Assembly: GCA_037190805.1 (NCBI GenBank)
Contig: JBBCJR010000005.1
Span: 1 to 64,000 of the forward strand
Length of the DNA: 64,000 bases
Source: JBBCJR01 sp037190805
Lineage (GTDB): Bacteria; Pseudomonadota; Alphaproteobacteria; Sphingomonadales; Sphingomonadaceae
Direction of reading: 5' to 3'
Part shown: one piece after another, positions 16,833 through 24,921 of the stretch
How the letters are laid out: the number at the start of each line of letters is the position of its first letter
Position numbering within the stretch: the stretch's first letter is position 1
Notes under the pieces: generated by a model
What the model saw: only the letters and a program-made list of their open reading frames with translations
The model's database searches: none
Told to the model about the DNA's origin: nothing
Position numbers and translations under genes: made by a program

Positions 16833-18542
16833 ATGCTGCACGATAATCACAGTCGCCGCGGGTTCATGGGCGCGGCTGGCACCGGCCTTGCCGGGGCGGC
16901 CGGCATGGGCTGGTCAGGCGCCGCCTGGGCGGCCGATCCTCGCGCGCCGGACCTTATCGTCCACAATGCCAAGGTCTATCGGATCGAACCGGCAGGCGCG
17001 ACGGCGGAAGCGTTCGCGATCCGAAACGGCCGCTTCGTCGCGGTCGGTGGGAATGACGCGATCAAGGCGCTGGCGGGCCCCGATACGCGGCAGGTCGATG
17101 CCGGCGGCATGACGATCGTACCCGGTTTCGTCGACGCCCACCTTCATGCGCGCGGCGAAGTGCTGCTCTACGAGGTGCTGGTCGGCAACCCGTTCGAGGT
17201 CGAATTCGTTTCGATCGACAGCATCATCGGCAAGCTGAAGGCGAAGGCGGAGAAGACCCCGGCGGGCTTCTGGGTCGAGGGCTATTTCTACGACGACACC
17301 AAGGTGACGGACAAGCGCGAGGTCACGGCCGACGACCTCGACAAGGTGTCGACCCAGCATCCGGTCGTCGTCCGCCACCGCGGCGGTCATACCGCCTATT
17401 TCAACCACAAGGCGCTGGAGATGGCGGGGATCACCAAGGCGACCCCGAATATTCAAGGCGGCACCTATGACAAGCTGCCGAACGGCGAATTGTCGGGCCG
17501 TGTCACCGACACCGCCATCGGCAGCGTCACGCGGATCGGGCAGCGGCCAACCTACACTCCGGCGGAAATCGCGGAGCAGGGACGCGCCGGCGCCGCTCAC
17601 ATCTCGAAGGAGCTGGTGCGCTACGGCCTGACCAGCGTTCACCATCAGGGTGGAAATCTGGCGGCACTTCAGGACGTCCGCGCACGGGGCGAATTGCGGC
17701 ACCGGGTCAGCTACGAAGTCGGCGGATCGGTTCTCGATGCGATGATCGCCAACGGCATCAAGACCGGCTTCGGCGATGAATGGATCAAACTCGGTGCCAC
17801 CTCGGAGCACGCCGCCGACGGGTCCTTCTCAGAACGCACGATGGCGATGAGCACCAATTACCCGGGCACCAACTATAAGGGCAACGTCACCCGGACCCAG
17901 GAGCAGCTGGACGAGTGGGTGGGGAAGGTCCACCGCGCCGGAATCAAGGTCAACGTCCACGCCAATGGCGACGTCGCCATCGCCTCCACGCTGACCGCCT
18001 TTGAACGCGCCCAGCAGGCCTTTCCGGTCAAGGACCCGCGCTTCAAGATCACCCACTGCACGCTGATCAACGACGACATCCTCAGGCGGATGAAAGCCGT
18101 GGGCGCGATCCCGGCGGTGTTCACCTCCTACGCCTATTATAATTCCGACAAGTTCGGTTTCTATGGCGAGGACCTGATGAAGCGCTCGATGGCGTTCCGC
18201 TCGTTCCTCGACGCGGGCATCCCGGCCTGCGCCGGATCTGACTTCAGCCCCGGTCCGTTCGCGCCGCTGATGGGCATGCAGGGCATGGTGACGCGCAAGG
18301 GCTGGGACGGCAAGGTGTGGGGCGCCAACCAGCGCGTCACCGTTCAGGAGGCGCTGCGCATCCTGTCCTTCAACGGCGCCTACGCCAACCACGAAGACCA
18401 TGAAAAGGGGTCGATCAACCCCGGCATGTTCGCCGACTTCGTCGTACTGGCCCAGGACCCCCACACCGTCGATCCGGAAACCATCAAGGACATCAAGATC
18501 GTTCGCACCGTCACCGGCGGCAACACCGTCTACGAAGCCTGA
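16833..18542 (+). CDS. YtcJ-type amidohydrolase, Tat-exported
   Basis: 569 residues, starting after GGGGAGGAATA. The Tat signal is S-R-R-G-F-M-G with A-W-A-A as the likely cleavage site. Metal-site motifs of the amidohydrolase superfamily are D-A-H-L-H near residue 103, N-V-H-A-N-G-D, K-I-T-H-C and G-S-D-F-S-P-G. The C-terminal beta-sandwich strand A-D-F-V-V-L-A-Q-D-P is present. Proteins of the YtcJ/DUF-amidohydrolase_3 type hydrolyse amide, imide or ester bonds in diverse substrates. It is divergent from the SpdH/IorAB operon and followed by a strong terminator, so it is probably monocistronic. A paralogue lies at 33394. Confidence 0.92.
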   Translation: MLHDNHSRRGFMGAAGTGLAGAAGMGWSGAAWAADPRAPDLIVHNAKVYRIEPAGATAEAFAIRNGRFVAVGGNDAIKALAGPDTRQVDAGGMTIVPGFVDAHLHARGEVLLYEVLVGNPFEVEFVSIDSIIGKLKAKAEKTPAGFWVEGYFYDDTKVTDKREVTADDLDKVSTQHPVVVRHRGGHTAYFNHKALEMAGITKATPNIQGGTYDKLPNGELSGRVTDTAIGSVTRIGQRPTYTPAEIAEQGRAGAAHISKELVRYGLTSVHHQGGNLAALQDVRARGELRHRVSYEVGGSVLDAMIANGIKTGFGDEWIKLGATSEHAADGSFSERTMAMSTNYPGTNYKGNVTRTQEQLDEWVGKVHRAGIKVNVHANGDVAIASTLTAFERAQQAFPVKDPRFKITHCTLINDDILRRMKAVGAIPAVFTSYAYYNSDKFGFYGEDLMKRSMAFRSFLDAGIPACAGSDFSPGPFAPLMGMQGMVTRKGWDGKVWGANQRVTVQEALRILSFNGAYANHEDHEKGSINPGMFADFVVLAQDPHTVDPETIKDIKIVRTVTGGNTVYEA

Positions 18543-18547
18543 TCCCT

Positions 18548-18587
18548 CAAAGGCACCGCCGCATCTCCGGATGCGGCGGTGCCTTTG
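18548..18587. terminator. Strong bidirectional hairpin between convergent genes
   Basis: Perfect 18-bp stem (arms 18548-18565 and 18570-18587) with a TCCG loop, A-rich on the left foot and T-rich on the right foot. It lies six bases after the amidohydrolase stop and before the end of the convergent GntR gene, and can serve both strands. Confidence 0.88.
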
Positions 18588-18620
18588 ACCGGGCGTCCAT
18601 GGTTGAGGCGTGACTGAAGT

Positions 18621-19379
18621 CTAGCGCAGCTTGAAATCCAGACGCACAACGTCACCGCGATAGACGTTGCGAGTGAACATGACGATCACGCCCGCTTCGT
18701 CCGTCACATGGCGATCGACACGCACGACCGGCGCATTGAGCTGGGTCTTCAGCGCATCCGACAAGGCCATGTCGGCAATGTCGATGGTCATCACCTGCTC
18801 GACATCGCCGATCCGCAAACCGGGAAGATCGGCCGCCAGCCGCAAGGTCGGACGAAGGACCAGCGCCTCGACCGAAACATTGCTGGCCCAGGGTTCGGCG
18901 ATGAAGATGTCGGCCACCATATAAGGCCGATCGTCCCGCCAGTGACGCCGGCGGATATGACGATAGGTCACCGCCGGGGTGCCGCTGGCATTGTCCAGCG
19001 CCGGCAACGACACACCCCGGTTTTCCTGCATGATCTCGGCACGCGCACCCTCGCGGGACTGGAGAAGGCCGAAATAGCTGGTCTCCAGCTTGCACCACAG
19101 CTTTTCGCTTGGCGCGGCGGTGACGAATGTGCCCTTGGCCCGAAAGCGCTGGATCAACCCTTCGCCTTCCAGGATGTCCAGGGCCTGGCGCACGGTTTCA
19201 CGCGCCACATCGCAGGAAACCGATAGTTCATTCACCGTCGGAATCTGCTCTCCGACCCCCCAGACTCCGGTTTCGATGCGGTGACGGAACAAGGTCGCCA
19301 ATTGCCTGTAACGGGAAATGCCGCGCTGGCGTGGATCCACCAACGGTTTGCCGGCGCCTGAAATCGTCTTGGTAAGCAT
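18621..19379 (-). CDS. GntR-family transcriptional regulator with UTRA effector domain (HutC type)
   Basis: 252 residues. A winged helix lies at residues 20-90: Y-R-Q-L-A, G-E-Q-I-P-T-V-N-E-L, R-E-T-V-R-Q-A-L-D-I-L-E-G-E-G-L-I and G-K-G-T-F-V-like A-K-G-T-F-V. A UTRA domain follows (residues about 105-250), which binds a small-molecule effector. AGGAGGG precedes the ATG. A GGTCAAC half-site (19408-19414) lies 29 bp upstream of the start, the same half-site found in inverted repeats at 27489 and 33176. This makes it a candidate regulator of the surrounding catabolic genes, though that is inference. Confidence 0.92.
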   Translation of the reverse strand: MLTKTISGAGKPLVDPRQRGISRYRQLATLFRHRIETGVWGVGEQIPTVNELSVSCDVARETVRQALDILEGEGLIQRFRAKGTFVTAAPSEKLWCKLETSYFGLLQSREGARAEIMQENRGVSLPALDNASGTPAVTYRHIRRRHWRDDRPYMVADIFIAEPWASNVSVEALVLRPTLRLAADLPGLRIGDVEQVMTIDIADMALSDALKTQLNAPVVRVDRHVTDEAGVIVMFTRNVYRGDVVRLDFKLR

Positions 19380-19476
19380 GGGGCCCTCCTACTCGCCCCC
19401 CTAGGTGGGTCAACCGCTCCAAGAGGATACCCCACGAGGCACTTCTGCCCCGTTTCAAGGTGTCCCGTGGTCGCCC

Positions 19477-19962
19477 TCAGCTTCCCTGCCCCTGTTGTGG
19501 CGGGCGCAATGGGTTGCGGACCCGCTCGTTGAATGTTGAAACAAATTTTCTTAGTAGCGTCATCAGCTTATCGACCTCATCTGCCGACAGAGCCTCGTGC
19601 AGGCCGTTTGTCACCGTGCTTTCCAACTGGCCGGATTGCGCCAATAACTCCTGGCCCCGGCTCGTCAGGCTGAGAATCTTGCGGCGACGGTCCTCTGGAT
19701 GAGTATGGCGCGCCACCAGCCCACTGTCTTCCAGAAGACGAAGCACCAGGGTTGCGGTGGACCGGTCGATGCCGATCAACGCACACAGGCTGATCTGGTC
19801 GATGCCAGGGTGAACCCGCAGCGTGTGGAGCACGCTGAATTGCGTTGCGGTGATACCCAGTGGCGTGGCGGCCTCGTCGAACAGCGCGCTGGATATCTGA
19901 TAAGCCCGCCGGATAACGAACCCCGGTTTGGCGTACAGCGCCTCCATTGAATTGGGATCCAT
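19477..19962 (-). CDS. MarR-family transcriptional regulator
   Basis: 161 residues from the ATG at 19962; a GTG at 19983 would add seven residues but has no ribosome site. The helix-turn-helix region shows T-Q-F-S-V-L-H-T-L, C-A-L-I-G-I-D-R-S-T-A-T and the wing D-R-R-R-K-I-L-S-L-T. MarR proteins bind short palindromes and release on binding aromatic or other small ligands. It lies upstream of the GntR gene in the same direction, with 97 bp between. A CCTGAT inverted repeat lies about 100 bp before its start. Confidence 0.93.
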   Translation of the reverse strand: MDPNSMEALYAKPGFVIRRAYQISSALFDEAATPLGITATQFSVLHTLRVHPGIDQISLCALIGIDRSTATLVLRLLEDSGLVARHTHPEDRRRKILSLTSRGQELLAQSGQLESTVTNGLHEALSADEVDKLMTLLRKFVSTFNERVRNPLRPPQQGQGS

Positions 19963-20064
19963 GCGACTCACCCCCGATATCACGTTTTATCGCCTCCAGC
20001 CGGGGACGCTCAACTTCTCCCAACATCGCCCTTGCATAGTCTGGAGGGAAAGCCTGCTTGGTTG

Positions 20065-20083
20065 CCTGATGTAACAAATCAGG
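20065..20083. promoter_or_regulatory. Inverted repeat between the porin gene and the MarR gene
   Basis: CCTGAT, 7 bases, ATCAGG. It lies about 100 bp upstream of the MarR start and 40 bp past the porin stop, both on the minus strand. It could be the MarR operator or the stem of a porin terminator. No T-run follows, which favours the operator reading slightly. Confidence 0.35.
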
Positions 20084-20120
20084 ATGATCTGGGATCTGTC
20101 CCGTAAATCCGGGTGCGGCT

Positions 20121-21551
20121 CTAGAAATCCAGCTCGGCGCGCCAGCCAAGCACGTCGACGCCATAGCTGGTTGCCGTGCCGGCCGGGATCGCCGCACCGG
20201 AATAACGCAGATGGCCATAGTTGAGGTTGAAGCGCAGATATTCGATCGGCGACCAGATCAAGCCCAGGATCAGCGCGTTCTGCTTGCCGCCCAATATATC
20301 CCGGCTGTCGAGGTCGAGATAGTCGTACCGAAGGTTCAACTGCACCAGGCCGATCCCGCCTTCGGTCCATGGCCGCAACGGCTTCGTGCCGGTAAAGATG
20401 CCGTTCTTGTAACCCCTGGTCTCGCCGGTCAGGTGATAGCCGACCTCGGCATAGCCGCCGAAGAACGTCGGATCGGCGACGCCGGGGCGGGCGAGCTTCA
20501 GCCAGTGTGCCTCGCCCGCCCAGTGCAGCGGGCCGCGCACGCCTGCCAGTTCGGCGCCATAATGGACCTCACGGTCGACCCTTAGGCTCGGCGTCGCCAG
20601 ATAGCGGCTGTTGACACTGTGCAGATAGGGACGCTGGCGATAGCGTTGCGACGCCTCCGCAAGCCGGTTCAATTTCCTCAGATGCGCCGAGGCGCCGAAG
20701 TGCCACTGGGTATCTCCCAGTTTCGGCGCCAGCACCAGACGACCGTCGACGCTGAAGCTGTTGTTTTCATCCCCTCCGTCCGGCCCGTCGGAATCGTTGG
20801 TCAGGGAATCGGCGCTGTCCGAGAAAAGTCCCGCCTGGGCCAGCAGGATGCCCGACCGATATTGCGCCGACAGGCCCAGGCGCCGTTCGAAGGCGAACGC
20901 ATCGGTGAAGGCAGCACGCTCCATTACAGACCCGGTGGTATCGCCAACCAGTTCGTCCAGTGACTGGAAGGAATTCTGGTTGCCCAGCATCAGCAGCCAC
21001 TTGCCGCTTTCATAGGTGATGAACGTGTCAACCAGGTCGATCGCATTGTCTGACAGTTCGGTTTCCAGCTTATAACCGAAGCCGCCGCCAAGCATGCCTT
21101 CCGCCCCCAGACGAAGCCGCCGAAGTTCGTTCGAATAACCCTTGGCGCGATCACTGACCGCGGCCGGTGCCATCAGCACGCCGGCATCATACTGAATCCG
21201 GCCCTTGACCTTGAACCGGGCATCGGCGCTACTGAACTGGGGTGACCCCTTCCAGCCGATTTTTGTCTCGGGAACCGAGGCGGCCGGTGATGGTACAGGC
21301 ACTGCGCTTGAGGTGGATGTCACCGGTGCAGTGGGGAATGCTGGCACGGCCGGAGTCGTCGCGGTTGCGATTGGTTCGGCCACGGTTGCCGCACCCAGCC
21401 TTGCCTCCAGGCGGTCGACCTGGGCCTTCAGCCGCGCGATCTCGTCCCGCAGCTCCGCCGCATCCTGCGCGCTAATCGCTTGCGCTAGAACTCCCGACGG
21501 CACGGCAAGCTGCGCGATAGCCACTCCCAGTGCCAGCCGTCTCAGCCTCAT
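20121..21551 (-). CDS. OprO/OprP-family porin
   Basis: About 476 residues from the ATG at 21551; a TTG two codons upstream is also possible. A signal peptide is followed by a short coiled coil (D-E-I-A-R-L-K-A-Q-V-D-R-L-E) that is typical of OprP-like porins, a Pro/Ala/Thr/Val linker, and a 16-strand barrel domain with F-K-V-K-G-R-I-Q-Y-D, R-R-L-R-L-G, G-N-Q-N-S-F-Q-S-L-D-E and a C-terminal Phe. OprP is phosphate-selective, but sphingomonad members are broader anion or organic-acid porins. The specificity is unknown here. It is downstream of the DUF3237 gene by 187 bp in the same direction. Confidence 0.9.
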   Translation of the reverse strand: MRLRRLALGVAIAQLAVPSGVLAQAISAQDAAELRDEIARLKAQVDRLEARLGAATVAEPIATATTPAVPAFPTAPVTSTSSAVPVPSPAASVPETKIGWKGSPQFSSADARFKVKGRIQYDAGVLMAPAAVSDRAKGYSNELRRLRLGAEGMLGGGFGYKLETELSDNAIDLVDTFITYESGKWLLMLGNQNSFQSLDELVGDTTGSVMERAAFTDAFAFERRLGLSAQYRSGILLAQAGLFSDSADSLTNDSDGPDGGDENNSFSVDGRLVLAPKLGDTQWHFGASAHLRKLNRLAEASQRYRQRPYLHSVNSRYLATPSLRVDREVHYGAELAGVRGPLHWAGEAHWLKLARPGVADPTFFGGYAEVGYHLTGETRGYKNGIFTGTKPLRPWTEGGIGLVQLNLRYDYLDLDSRDILGGKQNALILGLIWSPIEYLRFNLNYGHLRYSGAAIPAGTATSYGVDVLGWRAELDF

Positions 21552-21738
21552 GCTCAATCCGCCTTATCTCGATGAGGCCGCCCCTATGTCAGTCTCATGT
21601 CGAGTTGGCGTCATTTACATTACAGAAATATTTCGAATGCCGTGCGCGGCGGATGGGAGCAGCTCTGGCGGCAAAGCACCCCAGCACTTGGAAGGGCGAT
21701 GGGGCGCGATGCTACTGTCTGATCATAGCTGACGAATG

Positions 21739-22353
21739 CTACAGAACCCGGTGAACTTGGATCAGGCGGTCGTTCTCGTCAGGCCCCTGCGCCAGTGCCA
21801 TTTCCTTGGGAAACGCATTGCCAGCGACCAGCGTGGCAATGAAGATCGATTTGTTCAACCAGTCATGTGGCCCTTCGACCGTCGTGAATGTCGGCGTCAG
21901 GCGATAAATACGCCGGCCATTGGCATCAGGCGGATAGGCTAGGCCGAGATTATGGATGATGATGATCGTGCCGTCATCAGCCTGCAGTCGATAGAATGCA
22001 TCCACAACGACAATATTGTCGGGGCGGACGACAGGGAAATCAGCGCCACCTGGAACGACCTTGCCACTGATTCGGGGACCCCAGAAGCGTCCGCCAATGA
22101 TCGGCCAGATGTTGCCCCGCTTACCATCCTTGGCTGCGTTTGACGGCCCCATTGGTTCCGGTTTGGAACAGGTCACAACGAGATTCATGACCAGTTCGGT
22201 GCGTACCGGGTCGAGATCGGTCAATGCGCCGCCCATGCTGATCTGCGCTGCCGCTGGCACGGCCTGCAGGCCACCCAGGGCCATCACTCCCGCCCCGGTC
22301 GCACCCAATGCAAGCAATGATCGGCGGGTCGGTTCATTTTCGAAATCACTCAT
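21739..22353 (-). CDS. DUF3237-family protein, Tat-exported
   Basis: 204 residues. The Tat signal contains T-R-R-S-L-L-A-L-G. The DUF3237 domain shows G-G-R-F-W-G-P-R-I-S-G-K-V-V-P-G-G-A-D, V-R-P-D, D-A-F-Y-R-L-Q-A-D-D-G and I-I-H-N-L-G. DUF3237 proteins form a small beta barrel of unknown function and often lie beside catabolic genes. The export signal is notable since many family members are cytosolic. It starts 12 bp after the acylase stop, so it belongs to the TBDR-acylase operon. Confidence 0.88.
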   Translation of the reverse strand: MSDFENEPTRRSLLALGATGAGVMALGGLQAVPAAAQISMGGALTDLDPVRTELVMNLVVTCSKPEPMGPSNAAKDGKRGNIWPIIGGRFWGPRISGKVVPGGADFPVVRPDNIVVVDAFYRLQADDGTIIIIHNLGLAYPPDANGRRIYRLTPTFTTVEGPHDWLNKSIFIATLVAGNAFPKEMALAQGPDENDRLIQVHRVL

Positions 22354-22365
22354 GGCATCCCTCTC

Positions 22366-24843
22366 CTATTTGGTATGATTGATGGCGGCGGGCAGCGTCA
22401 CCTTCTGGATCGAGACGGCGTCCTTAACGACCTTGTCCCTGTTCAGGGTGACAGCCTTGAACTGATAGTTGACATGCAAAGTCACCTGATCGGCGATGTT
22501 CGGATTACCCTTGCCGTCCGGGCCGATGAACATGTTCTGCCCGCCGGTCGGCGTTGAATCGTAGAGATTCGTATCTTCGGGCGTCAGCTTGATCAGCATG
22601 TTCCAGGATTCAGACAGGTTCGCGGGCACATAGGCCGGCTGCAGCCCGAGCTTGCCCGCCGTGGACCCGCGGGGCTCCCCTCGGAAGGGCGGCTTGTCCG
22701 GGTTCTTCTCAACCGCGGCCGCATCATAATATTTGTAGAAGATGGGCTGCCGCCACCGGCTGGGATCGGCTGAATCGTAACGCTTCGCCAGGATATCGGC
22801 GGCATCGGCCACAGTCTGCCTCAGCACCTGGTTACGGTTCATGCCGTTGAACCAGTCATGCTTCATCGGCAGGCCGGCGTCCGATCCCTCGATGGCGCGC
22901 AGGACGACGTCGGTGCGGTACTTGATGTAATTCTCATCGTCGATCTTGTGCCACCAATCGCCAATGTCGTCCCCGATGATGTTCTTCTGCGCAGTGTCGA
23001 TCCACTCGCGGTAGATGGTGAGACCGATGCTGTCGTAATAGCCGTCCTTGTCCAGATCCTCGTAGATGGCGTTCCACCCGTCCATGGCGGCAACGACCGC
23101 CTCCAGCCGGGTATCGCCCGCCACCGCCGCCTTCAGGTACGGCGTGAAGAATTTCGGGTTGGTGACGGTGAGGTCAACTCCGCCGGCGCTGCCTCCCATC
23201 CGGCGATGGGCCTCATGCACGTCCGCGACGCTGAGCTTGTCCTTCGATTTGGCGAACTCGACGCCCATCCAAGCGCGATTGCTCTTTCCGTAACGCGACG
23301 TGTCGCCATAGCGGCTGTCGGTCGTCACCTTGTTGTTCCAGGCGTGAATGAAGCCCTGCGCCGGGTCCACCACGAACACATGCTGCTCGGGCGACAGCAT
23401 GCCCTGCCATTCATATTCGCCCGTTCCCGGCGTCGGCAGCCTCGGATCGACACCCTTGGCGCGCACCGGCAAGCGGCCGGAATGATAAAGCGCGATGTGC
23501 CCGTCAGTGCCGGCATAGTTGATGTTGAAATTGAACGTGATCGCCTGCGCCGCCTTCTTGTAGGATTGCAGGTCGGTGGCGCGGTTGAGTTCGATCATCC
23601 CGGCAAGGCCGGCGAGCTCATAGCCCGAAATGGCGTTCTTTTCCGTGTAGGCGGTTTCAGCCCCATCCTCACGCGAAATGACGGGGCCATGCACCGTGCG
23701 TTCGATGTCGACGGTGACGGGCGCGGCCCCCTTCACCTTGATGACCTCCTGACGGACCGTCATGTCGCGCCAGGCGCCATTGTGCCAATATTGACGTCTG
23801 TTCGCCGGATTCAGCTTCTCGGCATAGATATCGATGAGGTCGCTCTCGCCGGTGGTGAAGGTAAAGCCATTGCTGTCGGTGCGGCCCATGATGATGGGGC
23901 ACATCGGTGGCAGCACGAAGCCGGCAACATTGAACCCGGCGCCCGAGATGTGAACATCCGGTCCATCGGCGGTGGCGTGGAGCATGATCGGCTTGCCATC
24001 GGCCGACTTCGACGCGCCGACCATGAACAGGCGGCTGGCGCCGCGGCTCATGCCCATCATGTCACGCCCGAACCGGCGTGCATCGCCGTTCGCCGCCACC
24101 TCGGCCGCCGTCGCGGCGGTCATGGGCTGGGCCATCTGCATCGCCTGCACGGCGGCATCGGCCGATGCCAGCACGCTGCGTCGCTCGCCATCGGGAACGA
24201 TCGGTACCGCATCCGGATCGTCGAGCGGCACCACATCATCGAAGATGATCCGCGCCTTCTCGGCGCCGAGTTTCTTCTCGAGGTCGCGATAGAAGGCGAG
24301 ATTGGTCAGTTCGTGGCCGCCGCCGCCACTGCCATAGCCGCGCTGAAGGCCGCCCATGACGTCCAGGAATTCCCAGAGCGTCCATTCCGTCGGCAGAATG
24401 CCCCAGTCCTTATACTCGTAGGGAACCTTGGCGGGGTCGCCCCTGACCTCGCGGACATAGGCGTTCCAACCCTCGTGCATCGCCCGCAGGATCGCCTGAT
24501 ATTCGGGCGTCAACGCCTCGAACTGGGCCTTGACCTCGGCGGCGGTGAGTGTCCGGAGACGAGCCTGTTTGTCAGCCTCGACCAGATCCTTGCCCATGAT
24601 CTCGGCCATGCGTCCGAGCGCGCCGCGCATGTAGATCTCGCCTTCGGCCATGCGGTCCTGGGCGATGGCGTAGGCGGCACCATAGTAGATTGCCGGCGCC
24701 GTATCGCCATAGACATGGGGGACGCCCATCTTGTCGCGATAAATGGTCGCTTCCTCGGCCGACGCCGGCACTGCCATCACCGCCGGCACCAGCGCGGTCG
24801 CCAGCAGCGCCGCGCGCGCCCAGGTCATCACCCCTGCCCGCAT
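22366..24843 (-). CDS. Penicillin acylase-family Ntn hydrolase
   Basis: 825 residues with a signal peptide (A-S-A-E at residues 27-30) and the usual pro-form order: alpha chain, spacer, beta chain. The predicted N-terminal nucleophile is Ser270 in R-G-A-S-R-L-F-M-V-G, aligned with the normal G-S-N-N-W-V-V-S-G, followed by S-A-D-G-K-P-I-M-L-H. The base before the nucleophile is Ala rather than Gly, and the two Asn are Arg-Leu. Family members cleave amide bonds of penicillins, acyl-homoserine lactones, or acyl amino acids in the periplasm. GGAGG lies eight bases before the ATG. It sits 78 bp after a TBDR gene, and together they suggest import and cleavage of an amide. Confidence 0.9.
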   Translation of the reverse strand: MRAGVMTWARAALLATALVPAVMAVPASAEEATIYRDKMGVPHVYGDTAPAIYYGAAYAIAQDRMAEGEIYMRGALGRMAEIMGKDLVEADKQARLRTLTAAEVKAQFEALTPEYQAILRAMHEGWNAYVREVRGDPAKVPYEYKDWGILPTEWTLWEFLDVMGGLQRGYGSGGGGHELTNLAFYRDLEKKLGAEKARIIFDDVVPLDDPDAVPIVPDGERRSVLASADAAVQAMQMAQPMTAATAAEVAANGDARRFGRDMMGMSRGASRLFMVGASKSADGKPIMLHATADGPDVHISGAGFNVAGFVLPPMCPIIMGRTDSNGFTFTTGESDLIDIYAEKLNPANRRQYWHNGAWRDMTVRQEVIKVKGAAPVTVDIERTVHGPVISREDGAETAYTEKNAISGYELAGLAGMIELNRATDLQSYKKAAQAITFNFNINYAGTDGHIALYHSGRLPVRAKGVDPRLPTPGTGEYEWQGMLSPEQHVFVVDPAQGFIHAWNNKVTTDSRYGDTSRYGKSNRAWMGVEFAKSKDKLSVADVHEAHRRMGGSAGGVDLTVTNPKFFTPYLKAAVAGDTRLEAVVAAMDGWNAIYEDLDKDGYYDSIGLTIYREWIDTAQKNIIGDDIGDWWHKIDDENYIKYRTDVVLRAIEGSDAGLPMKHDWFNGMNRNQVLRQTVADAADILAKRYDSADPSRWRQPIFYKYYDAAAVEKNPDKPPFRGEPRGSTAGKLGLQPAYVPANLSESWNMLIKLTPEDTNLYDSTPTGGQNMFIGPDGKGNPNIADQVTLHVNYQFKAVTLNRDKVVKDAVSIQKVTLPAAINHTK

Positions 24844-24873
24844 GGTCTCAATCCTCCTGCAAATCGCAAACGG

Positions 24874-24907
24874 GACACCGACGGACCAGGAAAGGCCCGC
24901 CGGTGTC
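24874..24907 (-). other. Intercistronic stem-loop between TBDR and acylase genes
   Basis: GACACCG/CGGTGTC arms with a further CGG/CCG inside, and no T-run afterwards. It may lower read-through or stabilise RNA between the two genes, giving unequal amounts of receptor and enzyme. Confidence 0.35.
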
Positions 24908-24921
24908 GAAGTGATATGTGA

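Noticed and set aside
22858..24921. Long plus-strand frame opposite the acylase gene
   Set aside because: Antisense shadow of a clear Ntn hydrolase gene.
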